Below, piece by piece: positions 5,226-6,274 of a stretch of DNA of 6,274 bases. This DNA is from Flavobacteria bacterium RIFCSPLOWO2_12_FULL_31_7 (lineage in GTDB: Bacteria > Bacteroidota > Bacteroidia > Flavobacteriales > Flavobacteriaceae). Both the position numbers and the translations under genes were made by a program. Location: positions 1 through 6,274 of the forward strand of contig MGWJ01000162.1 in the NCBI GenBank assembly GCA_001800945.1, written 5' to 3'. The notes under the pieces are model-generated. The model was not told the origin of the DNA, did not search any database, and was given only the letters and a program-made list of their open reading frames with translations. Positions within the stretch are counted from its first letter, which is position 1, and each line of letters starts with the position of its first letter.

Positions 5226-6274
5226 TTATATTTTTCCGTTTTTAATTTCTTCTACAATTTCAGGATTTAACAAAGTTGTAATATCTCCAAAATTTGAGAA
5301 ATCACCTTCTGCAATTTTTCTTAAAATACGTCTCATAATTTTACCAGAGCGTGTTTTTGGTAGCCCAGAAACGAATTGAATTTTATCTAATTTCGCAATT
5401 GGTCCTACTTGATCTGAGATTAATTGGTTAATTTCTTTAGATAAATTCTCTTTATCTCTACTTTCTCCAGTTTCTTTTAATATTACGAAACCATATAATG
5501 CATTTCCTTTAATATCGTGAGGAAATCCTACAATTGCACTTTCTGCAACAGCTGGATGTTCGTTGATAGAGTCTTCAATTGGAGCCGTTCCTAAATTATG
5601 TCCGGAAACAATAATAACATCGTCTACACGACCTGTAATTCGGTAATATCCTACTTCATCACGTAATGCTCCATCTCCAGTGAAATATTTTCCTGGGAAA
5701 GCTGTAAAGTACGTTTCTTTATATCGTTGGTGATCACCCCAAATAGTTCTTGCCATTGATGGCCATGGGAATTTGATGCATAAACTTCCTGTAACTTGAT
5801 TGCCTTCAATTTCGTTACGCAATTCGTCCATTAAAACGGGTTGAATTCCTGGTAACGGTAAAGATGCATAAGTTGGTTTTGTTGGCGTTACGAAAGGAAT
5901 TGGTGAAATCATAATTCCTCCAGTTTCAGTTTGCCACCAAGTATCAACTAGCGGGCAACGTTTTCCACCAACATGGTCATTATACCAATGCCAAGCTTCT
6001 TCATTAATAGGTTCTCCTACAGAGCCTATAACTTTTAATGAACTTAAAGGGAATTTTTGTACATAATCAATACTTTCTTTCGCTAAAGCACGAATAGCAG
6101 TTGGAGCCGTATAAAATTGATTGACTTTATGTTTTTCGATTACTTCCCAAAAACGACTAAAATCTGGATAAGAAGGCACACCTTCAAAAATTACAGTTGT
6201 GGCACCGTTTAGAAGTGGTCCGTATAAAATATAGGAATGTCCGGTAATCCAACCTATATCAGCTTTACACCAAA
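5226..6274 (-). CDS. acs: Acetyl-CoA synthetase (AMP-forming, acetate--CoA ligase), C-terminal part; N-terminus beyond the right edge
   Basis: About 349 of the usual ~630-650 residues are visible. The frame stays open to the right edge, first reading WCKADIGWITGHSYILYGP, so the GTG at 6177-6179 is an internal valine and not a start. The enzyme makes acetyl-CoA from acetate, ATP and CoA through acetyl-AMP in the cytoplasm. Visible family motifs are DTWWQTETGG (about 5913-5942), YFTGDGALRDEVGYYRITGR (about 5628-5687), the hinge Asp in RVDD, SGHNLGTAPIED, and LPKTRSGKIMRRILRK near the C-terminus. The lysine of SGK (5340-5342) is the catalytic lysine that is acetylated to switch the enzyme off in other bacteria. 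The SGHR arginine of enterobacterial Acs is asparagine here (5595-5597). The gene ends TAA at 5226-5228 and is followed by a strong terminator. Its promoter lies outside the window. Confidence 0.97.
   Translation of the reverse strand, partial: WCKADIGWITGHSYILYGPLLNGATTVIFEGVPSYPDFSRFWEVIEKHKVNQFYTAPTAIRALAKESIDYVQKFPLSSLKVIGSVGEPINEEAWHWYNDHVGGKRCPLVDTWWQTETGGIMISPIPFVTPTKPTYASLPLPGIQPVLMDELRNEIEGNQVTGSLCIKFPWPSMARTIWGDHQRYKETYFTAFPGKYFTGDGALRDEVGYYRITGRVDDVIIVSGHNLGTAPIEDSINEHPAVAESAIVGFPHDIKGNALYGFVILKETGESRDKENLSKEINQLISDQVGPIAKLDKIQFVSGLPKTRSGKIMRRILRKIAEGDFSNFGDITTLLNPEIVEEIKNGKI

Noticed and set aside
5053..5379. Open frame of 108 codons on the plus strand
   Set aside because: It runs through the terminator hairpin and antisense to both the archaemetzincin and acs coding ends.
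5226..6179. acs starting at GTG 6179
   Set aside because: Translation upstream of it continues with conserved Acs sequence to the window edge, so the GTG is internal.

Overview
The window looks like chromosomal DNA of a flavobacterium-like member of the Bacteroidota. It is strongly AT-rich, its genes lack recognisable Shine-Dalgarno sequences, two intergenic spaces carry matches to the Bacteroidota -7 promoter element TAnnTTTG, and the protein families are typical of Flavobacteriaceae. The species cannot be named from the sequence. Genes are densely packed: no gene-free stretch exceeds about 80 bases, and no RNA gene, CRISPR array, insertion sequence or tRNA was seen.

Layout, left to right. 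(1) Positions 1-1094, plus strand: the 3' end of a CBS/DUF294 nucleotidyltransferase-like signalling protein, then, 6 bases later, a DnaQ-like exonuclease-fold protein that lacks two of its usual active-site residues. (2) 1107-1481, minus strand: a small four-helix DoxX-family membrane protein with its own likely promoter, converging on the exonuclease gene. (3) 1560-4430, minus strand: a tight four-gene operon transcribed in the order DinB-family metal protein, NRDE/TANGO2 protein, membrane-anchored ATP-grasp ligase (TTG start), LysE-like exporter. The junctions are a 13-base overlap, 10 bases and 3 bases, with a likely promoter at 4463-4470. (4) 4510-5151, minus strand: an archaemetzincin-type zinc protease with a lipoprotein signal. 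(5) 5170-5198: a strong intrinsic terminator. (6) 5226-6274, minus strand: the C-terminal part of AMP-forming acetyl-CoA synthetase (acs), which runs off the right edge.

Functionally, acs activates acetate to acetyl-CoA. The DUF294/exonuclease pair at the other end is a family pair I recall being found near acs in many bacteria, though here about 4 kb of other genes lies between them. The four-gene operon pairs a ligase that could join a carboxylate to an amine with an efflux-type membrane protein. This suggests, but does not show, synthesis and export of a small amide-linked metabolite. The most unusual items are the degenerate exonuclease active site, the lipoprotein archaemetzincin and the ligase/exporter operon. 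I see no evidence for a defence system or mobile element.
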